In this document: piece after piece, positions 16,101 through 24,428 of the stretch
How positions within the stretch are numbered: the stretch's first letter is position 1
How the letters are laid out: each line of letters starts with the position of its first letter
Assembly: GCA_036705565.1 (NCBI GenBank)
Contig: JAUBUY010000037.1
Length of the DNA stretch: 64,000 nt
From: Microcoleus sp036705565
GTDB lineage: Bacteria > Cyanobacteriota > Cyanobacteriia > Cyanobacteriales > Microcoleaceae
Strand: one strand, 5' to 3'
Notes under the pieces: generated by a model
What the model was told of the DNA's origin: nothing
Database searches by the model: none
What the model saw: the letters and a program-made list of their open reading frames with translations, nothing else
Position numbers and translations under genes: made by a program

Positions 16101-18264
16101 CTACCCCCACCAGTTTTCGTCCGGCTTCGTTGACAAACAGCGTTTTGCCTTTCAGGGTAGCCATACTGATAAAATCGCTGCTGTTTTCAATCAGCGACAC
16201 AAATTTTTGCCTTTCTTCTTCTCCTTTTTTGCGTTCAGTAATGTCGCGCTTGACGCAGACGTGACAAATTACATCGTCGGCGTTGTTAATCACAGAGTAT
16301 GCCGCAACGTCGATCGCCAGCGTGTGGCCTTTTTTAGTGGAGTTAATAATTTCGCCCCGAAAACTTCCTGTTTTTGCTAAACTTTGGGCAATTGCCAAAA
16401 AGCGATCCCCCGCAACCAGCGGCGAAGCTTCTGCTTCTAATTCCGCGTCTGTGTATCCTAGAAGCGTTTGGTGAGCAAGATTTTGTTCGACGAAAAACCC
16501 GTCAGCATCGATAATAACGATCGCATCGTTGGAGTTTAAAAATATTTCTCGGTAAAGTTTTAGTTTTTCCTCAGCTCGCTTGCGTTCGGTGATGTCTCTT
16601 TTGACATTTACGTAACAAACTACATCCCCAGCATCATTTAAAACCGCAAAAGCCGAAACCTCCACCTCAACTGTTCCTTCTTCCACAGCCTTAATACAGG
16701 TCATTTCGCCTCGGTAACTCCCAGTTTCTGCCAAGCTTTGCAGCACAGACGTAAATGCCTGTTCTCCCATGTGAGTTGCAGGCGTTTTTCCCCACAATTT
16801 AGACGAACTGTAGCCCAGCAAAGCAGTGTGAGCTTGATTTGTTTCTAAGTAATAGCCTTGGGGGTCTAAGATCGCGATCGCATCGTTGGATTTCAAAAAG
16901 ATTTGTTGATAAAGTTGCAGCTTCCGTTCAGCTTGTTTCCGGGCGCTAATATCCGTGAACAAGCCGTAGTAAACTATCTCCCCCGATGCTTGAAATTCTG
17001 GCTGGGAAGCTCCTTGCACCCATTTAAGTTTTCCCGACGGAGTGACAATTCTTCCTTCCCACCGCCAGGGCTGCAAATTTTCAGCAGAAAGCGTCACCGA
17101 GTTGAGAAAATCATTTCGATCTTCGGAATGAATCATGTCAACAATTACATTAAAATCCTGCTGAGCAGCCTCTGGTTCTATTTCATACAATTCTCGGCAG
17201 CCCGCGCTCACAAACGAGAAAGCCATCGAGCCGTCTGGATGTAAGTCAATTTGATATACCGTACCGGGTACGCTAGCAGTAATTTTTTGCAGTTTGGCTT
17301 GGCTTTGATTCCTGGCTTCATCTGTGGCCTGCAATTGACCAATCTCTCTAGAAAAACCCAAAACCCCAAATATATTACCCTCTGCATCGCACAGTGGCAC
17401 TTTTTGCGTGTCAAAGATGTGCTGTTTGCCACCTTCAAAGACGATCGCCTGGTAGGGATTGTGAACCCTCTCCCCAGCCAGCACAGCTCGATCTTCCTCG
17501 CGGATGCCCCTAATTGAGTTGTTGCGATCGCCAAAGACTAATTCGGCACAAAACCCTAATTCAATATCATCTTTGCCGATTATTTCCTCAACATTTTTCC
17601 CCACATATTCCGCAAAACTTTGATTGACAAAAATGTATCTAAAATTTTTATCTTTCGCAAAAACTCTGTCCGGCGCATCGTCCATTACAGCCCGCAACAA
17701 TAGTTCTTGACTTTCCGAATCCAGAGCAAAATTAGTTTTTAGTTTATCCTTGACACTGGTCGTTTTAGCTGCTAATGTATTTAACTGTTTTTTTGCACAA
17801 ATTTGAGCGACTGTGTGGAGCAAACAAAGGTGTTCCAAATTAAAAGCATTTGCCTGCTCTGCACCAATGAAAAATACTCCCAACCATTCTTCACTTTCAT
17901 CCAGGTTGGCTGGTGCCATCAATACCGACTGAAACTGAGCAATTGGTGGCGGAGCGATGTTGTGCGCCCAGTCCCGATTGCCGGCGAGCCATTCAGCGCG
18001 AGCAACCTGCAAGCGCTCTTCAATTTCGGCTTTGGCGCTAGCAGTTAAGGGCTGTGAGTGTTCCAGGTATAGTCGATCGTCCGGTGGCGTCAAAAGGGCG
18101 ATCGCCGCGCCAGGAATGAGGCGATCGAGATATGCCAGACACGCAGACCAAATTTCATCAGCACTGAGACTGGTTTGAACTTTTGCAGTAAGTTCGTTGA
18201 GAACTTGCAGTTCCAAGGTACGCTGGCGGACTTGTGCTTTGAGGCTGGCGGCTAGGATTTGCAT
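13159..18264 (-). CDS. giant hybrid sensor histidine kinase (GAF-PAS5-GAF-HisKA-HATPase-REC-REC-HPt)
   Basis: 1701 residues from the ATG at 18264; a GTG pair just upstream is less likely. Order: coiled start and GAF-like region (20-170), five PAS domains (about 195-320, 325-450, 455-570, 575-690, 695-810), phytochrome-like GAF (825-1010), HisKA with SHEIRTP (His about 1032), HATPase (1140-1275, DTGIGI, GGTGLGLAISK), two receiver domains and a C-terminal HPt with ARHAHQIKG (His about 1647). The first receiver (1290-1420) keeps the phospho-acceptor (VLVDIQLPEM) and Lys but has lost the double-acid pocket. The second (LLVEDTPINQ, VLMDCQMPVLDG) is complete. No membrane segment is seen, so it is probably cytoplasmic. 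A full phosphorelay can run in one chain; signal and output partner are unknown. The GAF lacks an obvious bilin-binding Cys in the usual position. Confidence 0.93.
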   Translation of the reverse strand: MQILAASLKAQVRQRTLELQVLNELTAKVQTSLSADEIWSACLAYLDRLIPGAAIALLTPPDDRLYLEHSQPLTASAKAEIEERLQVARAEWLAGNRDWAHNIAPPPIAQFQSVLMAPANLDESEEWLGVFFIGAEQANAFNLEHLCLLHTVAQICAKKQLNTLAAKTTSVKDKLKTNFALDSESQELLLRAVMDDAPDRVFAKDKNFRYIFVNQSFAEYVGKNVEEIIGKDDIELGFCAELVFGDRNNSIRGIREEDRAVLAGERVHNPYQAIVFEGGKQHIFDTQKVPLCDAEGNIFGVLGFSREIGQLQATDEARNQSQAKLQKITASVPGTVYQIDLHPDGSMAFSFVSAGCRELYEIEPEAAQQDFNVIVDMIHSEDRNDFLNSVTLSAENLQPWRWEGRIVTPSGKLKWVQGASQPEFQASGEIVYYGLFTDISARKQAERKLQLYQQIFLKSNDAIAILDPQGYYLETNQAHTALLGYSSSKLWGKTPATHMGEQAFTSVLQSLAETGSYRGEMTCIKAVEEGTVEVEVSAFAVLNDAGDVVCYVNVKRDITERKRAEEKLKLYREIFLNSNDAIVIIDADGFFVEQNLAHQTLLGYTDAELEAEASPLVAGDRFLAIAQSLAKTGSFRGEIINSTKKGHTLAIDVAAYSVINNADDVICHVCVKRDITERKKGEEERQKFVSLIENSSDFISMATLKGKTLFVNEAGRKLVGVENLSAVLYTEIWDYIGPYFQQKFSQEILPTIISQGQWQGEGQMQHLATGQPIDVVMNAFLVKHPQTTEPLCFAAVIRDVTERKQAERMLREQAEQERLVSAIAQRVRQSLNLTQTLSTAVQEVRQLLATDRTIIYRFDSEETAVVVVESVGDDWMPLLGRKVQRTSFGENFVWLYSPGTIQAMADIYTANLSDEHRDLLASLQVRANVVVPIFIGDESQGLAAEYSPETRSELPGRSLETSQNRLWGLLIAHQCSAPRVWTDSEMDLLGRLSVQLAIAIQQSTLFEQAQQAREAALEASRMKSLFLANMSHEIRTPMNGVMGMTDLLLKTNLTPEQLDFVQTLKLSGQNLLSIINDILDLSKLEAGEMRLEILEFNLSICMNEVLDLLATPAQEKGIEVVALIDSDVPVQIKGDAARLRQILTNLINNAIKFTEAGEVVIEVANASNPELLAATDNQRILENIEPLKIENSDSMLVLFKVTDTGIGIAPEDKKKLFQSFTQVDASTTRKYGGTGLGLAISKQLVELMGGQIGVESTPGKGSTFWFTVPTVTENLTAVGTACEVNFETVLAGRKMLVASDKPTVRKVLVRMAVLWGMEVEEVENGWMTIASLYKAVSVNSPYDIVLVDIQLPEMVAGSLERLRISEPAMQQTHWVVLTSMTQLAEAKRLVDSGFSGYLTKPVKAHRLFDCLANAIAPMTLIDESQANSTSNRASAIDSRELASLKILLVEDTPINQKVGLNQLRVLGCTADVANNGAEALSMVAQKKYDIVLMDCQMPVLDGYEATLELRRREAADAAGKMEPHQKTVVIAMTANALKGDREKCLAAGMDDYISKPIAIEKLKSVLANWSVKLKIGNPKFKAEELQNSEPDIESVVDMARLHEISGADVEFEREILQTFVVDTGSYLEAAKGAIALGDMETLARHAHQIKGVSATAAVRLMPDMADRLQSLAESNDLEGATKIIAELEIILARVQKFVATE

Positions 18265-18466
18265 AGTGCTCACCACGCTGGTTTGCTTATATTATAATTA
18301 TTGATTTTTTAAATTTTTCAAACAATCATCTTAAAATACATCCGCCGAAAAGACAACTTTTTGATATTGAAATTACCTTCAACCGATAAATAAAAAGCGT
18401 GCGATGGGAGCAAATCGGCACCGCAAAGCACCAGGTTCGCTCCCGCAGCGAGATTTAACAGCGAAA

Positions 18467-18868
18467 TTATCCCATTAAAATCACGTTATCGATGACGTGG
18501 ATGACGCCGTTGTCTGCTTCGATATCCGCAGCAACAACTGTAGCATTTTTCACCTCAAAACCGTCCGAACAATCAATTTTAATCGGCGAACCTTCCAAGG
18601 AAGTAACAAAACCGACTTTTGCCAAATCAGCCTTCATAAACTTCCCCGATACCACGTGAAACATCAAAATCCTGGTTAGTTGGGGAACGTTCTGCACTAG
18701 GGTTGTGATAGTTCCCGGCGGCAATTTCGCAAAAGCATCGTCAGTGGGTGCAAAGACAGTAAAAGGGCCCGGACTTTTGAGCGCGTCTACTAAATTAGCT
18801 ACTTGCACCGCCGTTACCAGGGTTTGAAACGAACCCGCACCTACGGCAATATCAACAATATCAGGCAT
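18467..18868 (-). CDS. fasciclin (FAS1) domain protein
   Basis: 133 residues, essentially one FAS1 domain: MPDIVDIAVGAGSFQTLV, FTVFAPTDDAFAKLP (the H1 box), LTRILMFHVVSGKF and the C-terminal NGVIHVIDNVILMG (H2 box). No signal peptide is present, as in many short cyanobacterial FAS1 proteins, so its location is uncertain. FAS1 domains mediate adhesion or protein interaction. Monocistronic. Confidence 0.92.
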   Translation of the reverse strand: MPDIVDIAVGAGSFQTLVTAVQVANLVDALKSPGPFTVFAPTDDAFAKLPPGTITTLVQNVPQLTRILMFHVVSGKFMKADLAKVGFVTSLEGSPIKIDCSDGFEVKNATVVAADIEADNGVIHVIDNVILMG

Positions 18869-18963
18869 TGTGTTTTACCTCATCTGGGAAAAAAGTTCTA
18901 TTAAGTATCGTAAACTGAGGCGGGCAACAATACCTACTGTCTTTTTTGAAAAATTGGTAATTA

Positions 18964-19020
18964 TTTTGTAGTGAGGACTTCCATCGTCAGATTTTTGATG
19001 AGGACTTCAATCCTCACTAC
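18964..19020. repeat. hairpin element (TTGTAGTGAGGACTT arms)
   Basis: TTGTAGTGAGGACTT at 18964 faces AATCCTCACTACAA ending at 19020, forming a long imperfect hairpin. A related hairpin lies at 44501-44566. It sits in the 18869-19514 gene-free interval, which also holds an AACCCGGTTTCTTTGG remnant near 19108. Confidence 0.7.
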
Positions 19021-19372
19021 AAACCTAATAACATAGGACTTACATCTGGGGCGCAGAAACTGGGTATTTTACGAAAATACTTCGTTAAAACCCGCAGATT
19101 AGGTAAACAACCCGGTTTCTTTGGTCGGAGTGCGTTCAGGACTGTAATAGTTATTTTACCAGATTTAATATTACTAAGGAATGAGAATTAAATACAGCAT
19201 ATTCCAGGTTCATGAAGTACACTATAAAGCTATATTATGTGGTGTTAATCTGTTTGGTGCGGATCTGCTTCATATTTGATAAAACTTGCAGATTGACGGG
19301 TGGCGACGCACTCTACAGCAGGCGATAGCTTGCATTGTGTACCACATATACATGGAATATGCTGTAACTTCC

Positions 19373-19475
19373 ACAAGTTTGTGGGATGGGCCTGAAAGCT
19401 CGTCCAAAAAGGACGGGCTTTCAGGCCCATCCTACAATAACAATTAAAATTGTAAGTTATTTAAGTCGCGATCCT
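19373..19475. repeat. truncated copy of the 49031-49163 MITE
   Basis: It shares ACAAGTTTGTGGG, an inner GGGC/GCCC palindrome, AACAATTAAAATTGTAAG, TTATTTAA and TCGCGATCCT with the element at 49031-49163. The left terminal arm is missing here. Confidence 0.7.
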
Positions 19476-19514
19476 AAGCGCTTGGCAATTTAACCGCCCG
19501 GTGCTTTTAAATTA

Positions 19515-19904
19515 CTACAATAATGCTGGCGATTTTTCGCCCAAAACCTCTGTTTCTAAATCGGCTTCTTCAGCATTTAGGTTTTCTCTCTTGTGAATGC
19601 TAAAACTGCCGTACAAAATTGAAATTTCAAAAATATCCGTATGAATCAAAGCTGCTTTCCGGTGCGCGTTTTCACCCAAATGAAAACCAATCAAATCAGC
19701 TAATGGTTCTTTTACTTCCTCTTCATCATGCACCTCCCACATAATTTCTCGGCAGTCTTGAAAAACTAAAGAGTAAGGCAATTGATCGCCTGTAGGATCG
19801 TAGATACATTCCAGTAATACTTCATTCCCCCACAAAGACACATTGACATTTTTTACGAGGGATGTAAGTCCACCTAAATTAAGCAAGTTGTAGTCATCAG
19901 GCAT
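19515..19904 (-). CDS. putative immunity-type partner of the upstream toxin-like protein
   Basis: 129 residues, acidic, no signal peptide. Aromatic and acidic content (YSLVFQDCREIMWEVHDEEE) is reminiscent of small immunity proteins of polymorphic toxin systems, but I cannot assign a family. It starts one base after the stop of the upstream gene, so the two are almost certainly cotranslated. The role is inferred from that pairing. Confidence 0.5.
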   Translation of the reverse strand: MPDDYNLLNLGGLTSLVKNVNVSLWGNEVLLECIYDPTGDQLPYSLVFQDCREIMWEVHDEEEVKEPLADLIGFHLGENAHRKAALIHTDIFEISILYGSFSIHKRENLNAEEADLETEVLGEKSPALL

Positions 19905-19905
19905 A

Positions 19906-20328
19906 TTAATTACTCACTTTTTCTCCAGTAATGTGCGTATCAGGAATCTGATTGCCAAATTCATCGCGTGTTTGGAGTACGCTACCATCTTTGTCAAGAC
20001 GCAAACCCCAGTTTATTCTTCTACCATCTGAGCCATATCGCGGTGCTGGCAGGCGAACAACTTCACTATTAGTGCGGATGATGACTTTTGACCTGTCAGA
20101 AAATTTGTATTCAACATAATTTCCTGAAGAAATTTTTACCTTAGCACCCAGCCCGCGCAAAAAATCATCGACTTCTTGGCGAGTCATCCCGGTTAAGTCT
20201 CCAAATTCAGATGCAATCCCATTTCCTCCAACTCCCTGACTCGGCACGCAAGTCTCCTCACCAACCATTGCCTTTTCGAGTTTAGCACAGTTGGAGAAGG
20301 TGAGGAAGCAGAAATTCCCAATGGCCAA
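19906..20328 (-). CDS. orphan toxin C-terminal-domain-like protein
   Basis: Up to 140 residues; the start is uncertain (an internal ATG near 20268 is possible) and the first about 40 residues look unlike a domain. Residues about 45-140 form a compact basic module (GMTRQEVDDFLRGLGAKV, SKVIIRTNSEVVRLPAP, RLDKDGSVLQTRDEFGNQ, HITGEKV). It resembles C-terminal toxin tips of Rhs/CDI-type polymorphic toxins, with a conserved His near the end. No delivery domain or signal peptide is present, so it may be a displaced cassette. Toxin assignment is by resemblance only. Confidence 0.5.
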   Translation of the reverse strand: MAIGNFCFLTFSNCAKLEKAMVGEETCVPSQGVGGNGIASEFGDLTGMTRQEVDDFLRGLGAKVKISSGNYVEYKFSDRSKVIIRTNSEVVRLPAPRYGSDGRRINWGLRLDKDGSVLQTRDEFGNQIPDTHITGEKVSN

Positions 20329-20342
20329 TAATCAATAAAAAA

Positions 20343-20368
20343 AATAGGGGTGCAGTGTGCCCCCTATT
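20343..20368 (-). terminator. intrinsic terminator of hspA
   Basis: On the minus strand AATAGGGG (20368-20361) and CCCCTATT (20350-20343) form an 8-bp stem around a 10-base loop, followed by seven T residues. It lies 27 bp past the hspA stop codon. Confidence 0.85.
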
Positions 20369-20394
20369 AATCAACTAACTAAACTGGCAAACAA

Positions 20395-20841
20395 TTATTG
20401 ACCGCCGATTTGCACTTTCACCACGCGGTTCTTTTCCGCTTCCGCTTTGGGCAAATTCAGGTGCAAAACTCCATTTTTGTACTCAGCTTCTACGCTGTCA
20501 TTTTGAACCCGTGCGGGTAGGGGAATCACCCGGCGGAACGAACCGTAACGGAACTCCGAGCGAGTCATGCCTTTATCTTCACTCTTAGATTCGTGACGGC
20601 GTTCGCCGCTAATAGCAACAGCTTCTGCGGTTACTTGTACGTCCAAATCCTTAGCTTCCATGCCCGGAACTTCTAATTTAAGGTGGATGGCTTCGGGAGT
20701 TTCATCGAGTTCGGCGGGGGGTACAAAAGCAACACCGTTAGATGCGCGATCGGTTGCCGGTGTCAAGCTATCAAACAACCGATTCATTTCTCGTTGCAAG
20801 GAGTCCATTTCCCGCAAAGGTTCCCAACGAATAAGTGCCAT
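20395..20841 (-). CDS. hspA: small heat-shock protein, Hsp20/alpha-crystallin family
   Basis: 148 residues. N-terminal arm MALIRWEPLREMDSLQREMN, then the alpha-crystallin domain (about 45-135; IHLKLEVPGMEAKDLDVQV) and the GVLHLNLPKAE motif, the A-x-x-x-n-G-v-L signature. It is an ATP-independent holdase that keeps unfolding proteins soluble and protects thylakoids under heat stress in cyanobacteria. Monocistronic, with a terminator just downstream and an inverted repeat in the leader that may mediate thermal control. Confidence 0.95.
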   Translation of the reverse strand: MALIRWEPLREMDSLQREMNRLFDSLTPATDRASNGVAFVPPAELDETPEAIHLKLEVPGMEAKDLDVQVTAEAVAISGERRHESKSEDKGMTRSEFRYGSFRRVIPLPARVQNDSVEAEYKNGVLHLNLPKAEAEKNRVVKVQIGGQ

Positions 20842-20872
20842 AACTAATACCTCGACTATCTGAATTTTTTAG

Positions 20873-20896
20873 GGTTGAGAAACACTTGACTCAACC
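20873..20896 (-). promoter_or_regulatory. inverted repeat in the hspA leader
   Basis: GGTTGAG/CTCAACC arms (20896-20890 and 20879-20873 on the minus strand) are separated by 10 bases, 32-55 bases before the hspA ATG. A TATATT -10-like box lies just upstream at 20909-20904. This could be an RNA thermometer stem or a repressor operator. It does not match the CIRCE sequence. Confidence 0.4.
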
Positions 20897-21034
20897 TGTA
20901 TTTAATATATTCCAGCTCCCGAAACTGGGGGATTCGGTTTTCCGCAAAAAGGGCGATCGCATTTCCGAACATTCGCGATCGATATTGTAAAATCATCAAA
21001 AGGTGCGGGTATCCGATCCAACCCGAACCCAGCA

Positions 21035-21083
21035 ATTTTAGATTTTAGATTCGATCGAGGAATTCCCATCTAAAATCTAAAAT
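21035..21083. repeat. ATTTTAGATTTTAGAT inverted repeat
   Basis: ATTTTAGATTTTAGAT (21035-21050) faces ATCTAAAATCTAAAAT (21068-21083) just past the stop of the small membrane protein gene. This TAAAATC unit recurs throughout the window, especially around cbiQ. Confidence 0.6.
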
Positions 21084-21094
21084 CGAAGGTTCGA

Positions 21095-21382
21095 TTAACT
21101 CCACCGCGAATGCTGATAAGAAGCGTAGGTATCAAACAAAGCACCCACCAAACCAAAAGTTAGACCGATGACGAAAAAACCCTGGAGGGGACAGCCGCTG
21201 CCGAAAGTAGCTAAGAACTGCAAAATCAGCTCTTCTCCAGAACGACCAACTCCTTGGAGAGCAGGCACGAAGCCAATCAGCGAAAAGCTAGTCAATCCCC
21301 CGCCGATTAACAATAAGGGGGCGACAAAGCTCAACAGGCCCGTCAACAGTACAGAGCGAAGAAAATTGGGAAAAATGCTCAT
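21095..21382 (-). CDS. conserved cyanobacterial small membrane protein
   Basis: 95 residues with two hydrophobic segments (SVLLTGLLSFVAPLLLIGGG at about 10-30, and FFVIGLTFGLVGALFDTYAS at about 68-88). The amphipathic middle part contains VGRSGEELILQFLATFGSG. Family and function are not recognised beyond cyanobacterial conservation. It is divergent from the MlaE-type permease gene. Confidence 0.7.
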   Translation of the reverse strand: MSIFPNFLRSVLLTGLLSFVAPLLLIGGGLTSFSLIGFVPALQGVGRSGEELILQFLATFGSGCPLQGFFVIGLTFGLVGALFDTYASYQHSRWS

Positions 21383-21568
21383 AAGAGTCAGTAAATTCAG
21401 CTAAACTGCCGAAAGGTGCAAGCAAACAAAACTTGTCCTTTTCTACGATAGGCAGCGATCGCCCTCCGTGGCCAGTTCTGTCAGAAATCTTAAATGTTAT
21501 AGAAAAAACTTGTTTAAGATTTGTAGATAGATTTCATTTTTGGCAGTTGTTCTACACTCGAAATCCCC

Positions 21569-22363
21569 TTGAGCACCACTACATCTTCCAGCCTCAGTTT
21601 GTGGAGTCGGCGGTTGCTGGCAGCAGCTTTATTGGGCGGCCAAGTTATGCTGCACTTGCTGAAGGGCAAAATTCACCGTCGCAACACCATCGACCAAATG
21701 GCAGCAGTCGGCCCGGAATCTCTGCTGATTGCTTTGCTGACTGCGGGTTTTGTCGGCATGGTATTTACTATTCAGGTAGCGAGGGAGTTTATTAACCTCG
21801 GGGCCGGCAATGTCGTAGGTGGCGTTTTGGCTTTGTCTTTGACTCGCGAGCTCGGCCCCGTCTTAACAGCGGTAATCGTGACGGGACGGGTAGGTTCGGC
21901 TTTTGCGGCGGAAATCGGCACGATGCAGGTAACAGAACAGATAGATGCCCTGCTGATGCTCAAAACAGACCCGATCGACTATTTAGTAATTCCCCGCGTC
22001 ATTGCTTGCTGCTTGATGCTGCCAATTTTAACCATCATGTGTCTCGTCACGGGCATCCTCGGCGGACTGCTGATTGCTACGACGATGTACGGCATCTCTC
22101 AAAACGTGTTTTTAGAATCAGTCCGCAATTTCCTGAGTTTGTGGGATATTTGCAGCGCGGCAATTAAGGCTTTTGTATTCGGTGGTTTGATTGCTGTAAT
22201 CGGCACTAGCTGGGGCTTGACCACCACCGGCGGGGCAAAAGGCGTCGGCCAATCGACTACCACAGCGGTGGTGACGGCTTTACTGGCTATTTTTATCTTT
22301 AACTTTTTGATGACATGGCTGATGTTTCAGGGCACGGGCTCTAGCGTACTCAAAGGCCTGTAA
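21569..22363 (+). CDS. MlaE-type lipid ABC transporter permease (Ycf63 family)
   Basis: 264 residues from a TTG start; no in-frame ATG fits better. MlaE family features: RRNTIDQMAAVGPESLLI, IQVAREFINLG, ALSLTRELGPVLTAVIVTGR, and AAEIGTMQVTEQIDAL. About five membrane segments. MlaE-like permeases move phospholipids or other lipids between inner and outer envelope; the chloroplast relative TGD1 imports lipids. No MlaF ATPase or MCE protein gene is adjacent, although DUF3119 and DUF3086 genes follow in the same direction, a conserved cyanobacterial order. Confidence 0.9.
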   Translation: MSTTTSSSLSLWSRRLLAAALLGGQVMLHLLKGKIHRRNTIDQMAAVGPESLLIALLTAGFVGMVFTIQVAREFINLGAGNVVGGVLALSLTRELGPVLTAVIVTGRVGSAFAAEIGTMQVTEQIDALLMLKTDPIDYLVIPRVIACCLMLPILTIMCLVTGILGGLLIATTMYGISQNVFLESVRNFLSLWDICSAAIKAFVFGGLIAVIGTSWGLTTTGGAKGVGQSTTTAVVTALLAIFIFNFLMTWLMFQGTGSSVLKGL

Positions 22364-22426
22364 GCTAAGAAACGGATAAAATATGAATAATTGGCAACAT
22401 TAGTTTACTACCCTTGATTTAAACCC

Positions 22427-22819
22427 GTGACTACAACAGCCTCTTCGACTGCGCCGACAAGTACGATCGAACTCGCCCCGAGTTATGCGATTCCCCTAGT
22501 CCTGGTACTGGCGGCCGTACCGCTACTGTTCGTGCAGAAGTGGGTGAGTTTGCCACTTTCTGTGTTCGGCTTGTTTTTGATGTACCAAGCCGCCACCATC
22601 CGGCTACAATTTACCCCAACAGATTTGGACATTTATCGATCGTCCAACTTAATCCGCCGCTTTCCTTACCGAGAATGGCAAAATTGGCGGATATTTTGGC
22701 CCGCTGTGCCGATTTTGTTCTATTTCAAAGAAATTAACAGCATTCACTTTCTGCCGGTTCTGTTCGATCGTAAAATGCTACAGACCTGCTTAGAACAGCG
22801 CTGTCCCCGTCAAGACTAA
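22427..22819 (+). CDS. DUF3119 family membrane protein
   Basis: 130 residues from a GTG start, 63 bp after the permease gene. Two hydrophobic segments (AIPLVLVLAAVPLLFVQKWV, LPLSVFGLFLMYQAA) precede a PH-like soluble part (LDIYRSSNLIRRFPYREWQNW, FYFKEINSIHFLPVLFD). DUF3119 is confined to oxygenic phototrophs. Function unknown; its fixed position next to the MlaE-type gene suggests a membrane-lipid role. Confidence 0.85.
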   Translation: MTTTASSTAPTSTIELAPSYAIPLVLVLAAVPLLFVQKWVSLPLSVFGLFLMYQAATIRLQFTPTDLDIYRSSNLIRRFPYREWQNWRIFWPAVPILFYFKEINSIHFLPVLFDRKMLQTCLEQRCPRQD

Positions 22820-22877
22820 AAAAGTTGTTAATTTTTAATTTTTAACTTTTCCGTGCCCACGCCGAACAAAATTTCCC

Positions 22878-24209
22878 ATGAATTCAGACGAATCTCCAAC
22901 CCAAGAACCGCAACCACAACCAGCCACCCCAAGCGGTGACGGCGAAGTCGATTTACCCGTGAATGAGACGGAGTACCAAGTTCTATCTCAAACACAAGAT
23001 TTGTGGATCGACGAAAATGAACTGCCCGCCCAACTCCCGGCAGAAACAGACCCGCCGCTGGACGAGGAAGATGCCGAAATTGCCCAATTCGTGGACGAAG
23101 CAGGCGCACTAGCCCAAATTGCGCCCAACACCGACGAGGCCGAATCAGAAAGTCCGATCGCTCAAATCGAGATTCCCACAGACTCCCAGCCAACAGCAAC
23201 CGCAGAAATGGTAACGCCCATCCCAGAAAATGTTACCGAACAGTTGACAGAGAGAATCAAAGAATTGCAGCAGCAAGAACAAGCTTTGACTGAAAAAATT
23301 GCCGCCTTGGAAGCCGACAAAGCCAATGCTATAGAAGCGTTGGGCGCGGCTCAAACATCGATCGGGCGTTTGGTACAAGACGGCTTGATTCAACTAGATC
23401 AGCGCAAACAAGCGCTACAAATCGAAGTAGAAAAACTAGAACGCCGGCGCGATCGAATTCAGAAGGAAATGCGAACCACTTTTGCCGGCGTTTCCCAAGA
23501 TTTAGCAATTCGAGTCCAGGGTTTCAAAGACTATTTAGTAGGCAGTTTGCAGGATTTGGCCGCTACCGCCGAACTCTTAGATTTGACACCGCCGACGCAA
23601 GAGACACCACAGCGAACTGCTGCTGAGGAGTCTCAATCCTCAGCACCGGTAAATCCCAAATTTGCCGAACAGGGATTTCAAGAACAAGCCAAACAAATTC
23701 GCCGCACCCTCGATCAATATCGCACTGTCCCCGACTACTACGGCCCGCCTTGGCAACTCCGCCGCACTTTTGAACCCATCCACGCGGAACGAGTTTCTAA
23801 CTGGTTTTTCACCCAAGGAGGAAGGGGCGCTTTGCGGACTATGGGTTCGCGCTTGCAAAATATCTTGATTACTTCGACAATTATTTCTGTACTCAGAAGC
23901 GTCTACGGCGGACGGGTGCGGACTTTGGTGCTCGCCAACAGTCCCGAACGTTTGGGAGAGTGGCGCCGGGGTTTGCAGGACTGTTTGGGCATTACTCGCA
24001 GCGATTTTGGCCCGGAAAGGGGGATTATTATGTTTGAGTCTGCGGAAGCTTTGGCTCAAAAAGCCGATCGACTGGTGAAAGATGGCAAATTGCCCCTAAT
24101 TGTCATTGATGAAACTGAGGATTTAATTAGTTTGTCAATCCTGCAATTTCCGTTATGGTTGGCCTTTGCTGCCGATCCGCAAACTTTGACGACTGCTAAG
24201 GATTTTTGA
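22878..24209 (+). CDS. DUF3086 family protein
   Basis: 443 residues. An acidic, proline-rich N-terminus (1-110) is followed by a long coiled coil (about 115-200; LTERIKELQQQEQALTEKIA, KLERRRDRIQKEM) and the conserved DUF3086 C-terminal domain (about 260-440; TVPDYYGPPWQLRRTFEPIH, ESAEALAQKADRLVKDGKL). A nucleotide-binding-like fold is possible but no Walker motif is seen. Third gene of the permease/DUF3119/DUF3086 run. Confidence 0.85.
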   Translation: MNSDESPTQEPQPQPATPSGDGEVDLPVNETEYQVLSQTQDLWIDENELPAQLPAETDPPLDEEDAEIAQFVDEAGALAQIAPNTDEAESESPIAQIEIPTDSQPTATAEMVTPIPENVTEQLTERIKELQQQEQALTEKIAALEADKANAIEALGAAQTSIGRLVQDGLIQLDQRKQALQIEVEKLERRRDRIQKEMRTTFAGVSQDLAIRVQGFKDYLVGSLQDLAATAELLDLTPPTQETPQRTAAEESQSSAPVNPKFAEQGFQEQAKQIRRTLDQYRTVPDYYGPPWQLRRTFEPIHAERVSNWFFTQGGRGALRTMGSRLQNILITSTIISVLRSVYGGRVRTLVLANSPERLGEWRRGLQDCLGITRSDFGPERGIIMFESAEALAQKADRLVKDGKLPLIVIDETEDLISLSILQFPLWLAFAADPQTLTTAKDF

Positions 24210-24299
24210 GTAAGTCCGGGCGAATATAATTCGCTGCTATACAAACTTTCGTCCGCCTGCGTGGACTGAAGAAACTCAGAGGGAAATTGACCGGAATTG

Positions 24300-24428
24300 G
24301 TTGTTCCTTCTTCTTCCTTCTTCCTTCTTCCTTCTTCCTTCTTCCTTCTTCTTCCTTCTTCCTTCTTCTGCCTTCTGCCTTCTGCCTTCTGCCTTCTGCC
24401 TTCTGCCTTCTGCCTTCTTCCTTCTGCT
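24300..24428. repeat. heptamer array TTCTTCC/TTCTGCC
   Basis: Roughly eight TTCTTCC-type and eight TTCTGCC heptamers in tandem, just upstream of plsY. The array is open in all plus-strand frames and could be mis-annotated as an N-terminal extension of PlsY. Similar tracts lie at 46910-47050. Confidence 0.9.
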
